This document shows, one piece after another, positions 62,711-64,000 of a stretch of DNA of 64,000 nucleotides. The stretch comes from JBMHDW01 sp049889175. Lineage in GTDB: Bacteria; Pseudomonadota; Gammaproteobacteria; Comchoanobacterales; Comchoanobacteraceae. Positions within the stretch are counted from its first letter, which is position 1. Every line of letters starts with the position of its first letter. The notes beneath the pieces were generated by a model. It made no database searches. It was not told the DNA's origin and was given only the letters and a program-made list of their open reading frames with translations. The stretch covers positions 124,001-188,000 of the forward strand of contig JBMHDW010000001.1 in the NCBI GenBank assembly GCA_049889175.1, written 5' to 3'. Both the position numbers and the translations under genes were made by a program.

Positions 62711-63052
62711 TCACTGGTTTGGGCCAATAGTTAAACCCCTTTCATAGACATATTATTAGATACTGACCTATGATTTAATAATATTTTAACATTACTATTT
62801 ACTCAAATAACAAACAATAATCACCCAATATTTATCAGATAGACTTATATTTTTTATCTCGTTATCCAAACAACTTACTAACATTGTAATAATTTTTTTA
62901 AAAATCAAGGCCACTACAATACCAATATAATCATAACCTAAAATAATCATAGCGTAATACCCCAGTAGAAGCTAAGACTTATCTCACAATCATGGTTGAC
63001 ATTATGGAATACTAATTTAAAATAAAACAACTAAAGACTTGGGAATATCATT
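62711..63052. other. Intergenic AT-rich stretch without a gene
   Basis: 342 bases between the basic-tail protein and the IQ-motif gene. All frames carry frequent stops. Several TATAAT-like and AT-rich runs are present, so it probably holds the promoter of the IQ-motif gene, but no strong -35/-10 pair could be fixed. No RNA gene was recognised. Confidence 0.6.
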
Positions 63053-64000
63053 ATGGCTAGACAACGGTTAACAATACTTGAAGATAAATGCAAAGTTTTA
63101 AAACAAAAGATAGAAGAATTGGAAAATCTTGATAAAGCAATAGGCCAATTAATCTCTGCCAAGAAACCTGTTGTATTGAGCAACCTTAGAGAAGAACCTG
63201 CGGTGTCATTCTATGTCAACCAAGCTAAATTTAGTCAGTTTCTCCAAGCCGCAACTTATTTCTTTATCGCTTTTACAACACTATACTTAATTGCATCTAC
63301 TACAATGACTTCAACACTTTTAAGCAGTGCGATCATCATGCAGTTATTACCAATAATAACCGCATCTATATTAGGCATATTCTTCATGCACAAAATGGCA
63401 TATCTGAACTCTTTTGATCGTTGGATAAAGCAAGATGGATATGTTAATGACACAGATGTCTTAAAGACAGAATTCGATACAATCGCTAAAGACATTAACG
63501 ATATAAAAACAATATCAGCTAAAATGATTCAATCAATTGCCAGAAGAGTTATAGCACAAAAAAATCCAATCTTAAAACTTGCAAAATGGTCTAGTTCATT
63601 ACCTGGTACACAAAATGGTGTTTACACAGGAGGCCGATACATAAAAAACAACATATCCGCAAAATTAATTCAGTCATTGTTTAGAGGTTACAACTCTCGA
63701 AAAAAATTTGTTAAATTAAAAGCAGCAGTAGTGAAAATTCAGTCAATTGCCAGAGGATTTATAACACGAAAAAATCCAATCTTAAAACTTGCAAAACGGT
63801 ATCTAAGTGTTTACACAGGAGGCCGATACATAAAAAACAATATATCCGCAAAATTAATTCAATCAACATTTAAAGCTTATAAAGATCGAACAAAATTTGT
63901 TAAATTAAAAGCAGCAGTGGTGAAATTTCAGTCAATTGCCAGAGGAGTTATAACACGAAAAAATCCAATCTTAAAACTTGCAAAATGGTCAAGTTCATTA
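63053..64000 (+). CDS. Membrane-anchored protein with repeated IQ motifs, 5' part
   Basis: 316 codons, open to the right edge. Residues 1-30 form a coiled coil (TILEDKCKVLKQKIEELENL), residues about 62-112 two membrane helices, and from 159 on a repeat array begins. Five matches to the IQ consensus (IQxxxRGxxxR) start at residues 159, 206, 229, 269 and 292, such as IQSLFRGYNSRKK and IQSIARGFITRK. Pairs are 23 residues apart, the spacing of myosin neck IQ motifs, and sit in a 63-70 residue unit with KNPILKLAK and VYTGGRYIKNNISAK. IQ motifs bind calmodulin-like proteins, rarely seen in bacteria. Confidence 0.75.
   Translation, partial: MARQRLTILEDKCKVLKQKIEELENLDKAIGQLISAKKPVVLSNLREEPAVSFYVNQAKFSQFLQAATYFFIAFTTLYLIASTTMTSTLLSSAIIMQLLPIITASILGIFFMHKMAYLNSFDRWIKQDGYVNDTDVLKTEFDTIAKDINDIKTISAKMIQSIARRVIAQKNPILKLAKWSSSLPGTQNGVYTGGRYIKNNISAKLIQSLFRGYNSRKKFVKLKAAVVKIQSIARGFITRKNPILKLAKRYLSVYTGGRYIKNNISAKLIQSTFKAYKDRTKFVKLKAAVVKFQSIARGVITRKNPILKLAKWSSSL
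63527..64000 (+). repeat. Tandem coding repeat carrying IQ motifs
   Basis: Repeat starts are at 63527, 63737 and 63926 (offsets 210 and 189 bases; the first unit holds 21 extra bases). Units are highly similar in nucleotides and continue past the window edge. Confidence 0.85.

Noticed and set aside
63527..64000. CRISPR or satellite DNA at the right edge
   Set aside because: The repeats keep an open reading frame, vary by multiples of three and encode regular IQ motifs.

Overview
The window looks like a compact, AT-rich gammaproteobacterial chromosome, probably from a host-associated or intracellular lineage of Legionella/Coxiella type. Three things suggest this. The housekeeping genes are gammaproteobacterial in kind and order: hemA facing lolB, hemA-prfA-prmC, ubiA facing ubiC, rpmB-rpmG, and SURF1-ctaA-ctaB next to a DUF2909 gene. 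Most neighbours overlap by 1-40 bases. Between these blocks lie large orphan genes for proteins with short membrane hairpins, ankyrin-like stretches, coiled coils, very basic tails and, at the right edge, eukaryote-like IQ motifs. The species assignment is inference; no rRNA or tRNA gene was seen.

Layout. 1-1.8 kb: electron-transfer flavoprotein (etfB-etfA, facing the first 16 codons of ETF-ubiquinone oxidoreductase). 1.9-4.6 kb: two orphan membrane-anchored proteins. 4.7-8.9 kb: DAHP synthase, an SDR reductase, an atypical biotin ligase, map and rdgB. 8.9-13.4 kb (minus strand): hemA-prfA-prmC, a tiny LptM-like lipoprotein gene, an OmpA-like lipoprotein and a secreted beta-rich protein. 13.6-17.9 kb: lolB, then heme A/cytochrome oxidase assembly genes and rsmJ. 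18-20 kb: an orphan and a TMEM175-like channel. 20.1-22.6 kb (minus strand): the most interesting block, a tightly coupled four-gene operon of a secreted beta-helix-like protein, a 53-residue Lys/Asp/Gly-rich peptide, an ATP-grasp ligase of graspetide-maturase type and an unknown protein, probably an undescribed ribosomal peptide (RiPP) pathway. 22.7-34.3 kb: greA, sbcB, trpS, a rhomboid protease, rpmB/rpmG, a phage-type repressor, two paralogous fatty acid desaturases around ubiK, mutM, ferredoxin, coaD and metK.

34.4-45.8 kb: a LuxR-type DNA-binding protein, a secreted-protein gene split by an 18-A run, DedA, a lone receiver domain, waaA, rubredoxin, hemL, three orphan membrane proteins, gdhA, ubiA and ubiC. 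45.8-47.6 kb: two tandem lipid A acyltransferases sharing about 670 nearly identical bases. 47.7-56.5 kb: a large membrane orphan, djlA, a MATE exporter, rpe, an anion-type ABC transporter without a binding protein, and an epimerase. 56.5-64 kb: a 1744-residue giant protein, a basic membrane-anchored protein facing it, and a truncated membrane protein with at least five IQ motifs.

Themes: ubiquinone synthesis (ubiA, ubiC, ubiK, ETF-QO, possibly the SCP2 protein), heme (hemA, hemL, ctaA, ctaB), envelope lipids (waaA, two LpxL-like enzymes, two desaturases) and a set of probable host-interaction proteins. All functional calls come from reading translated sequence by eye; no database search was run.
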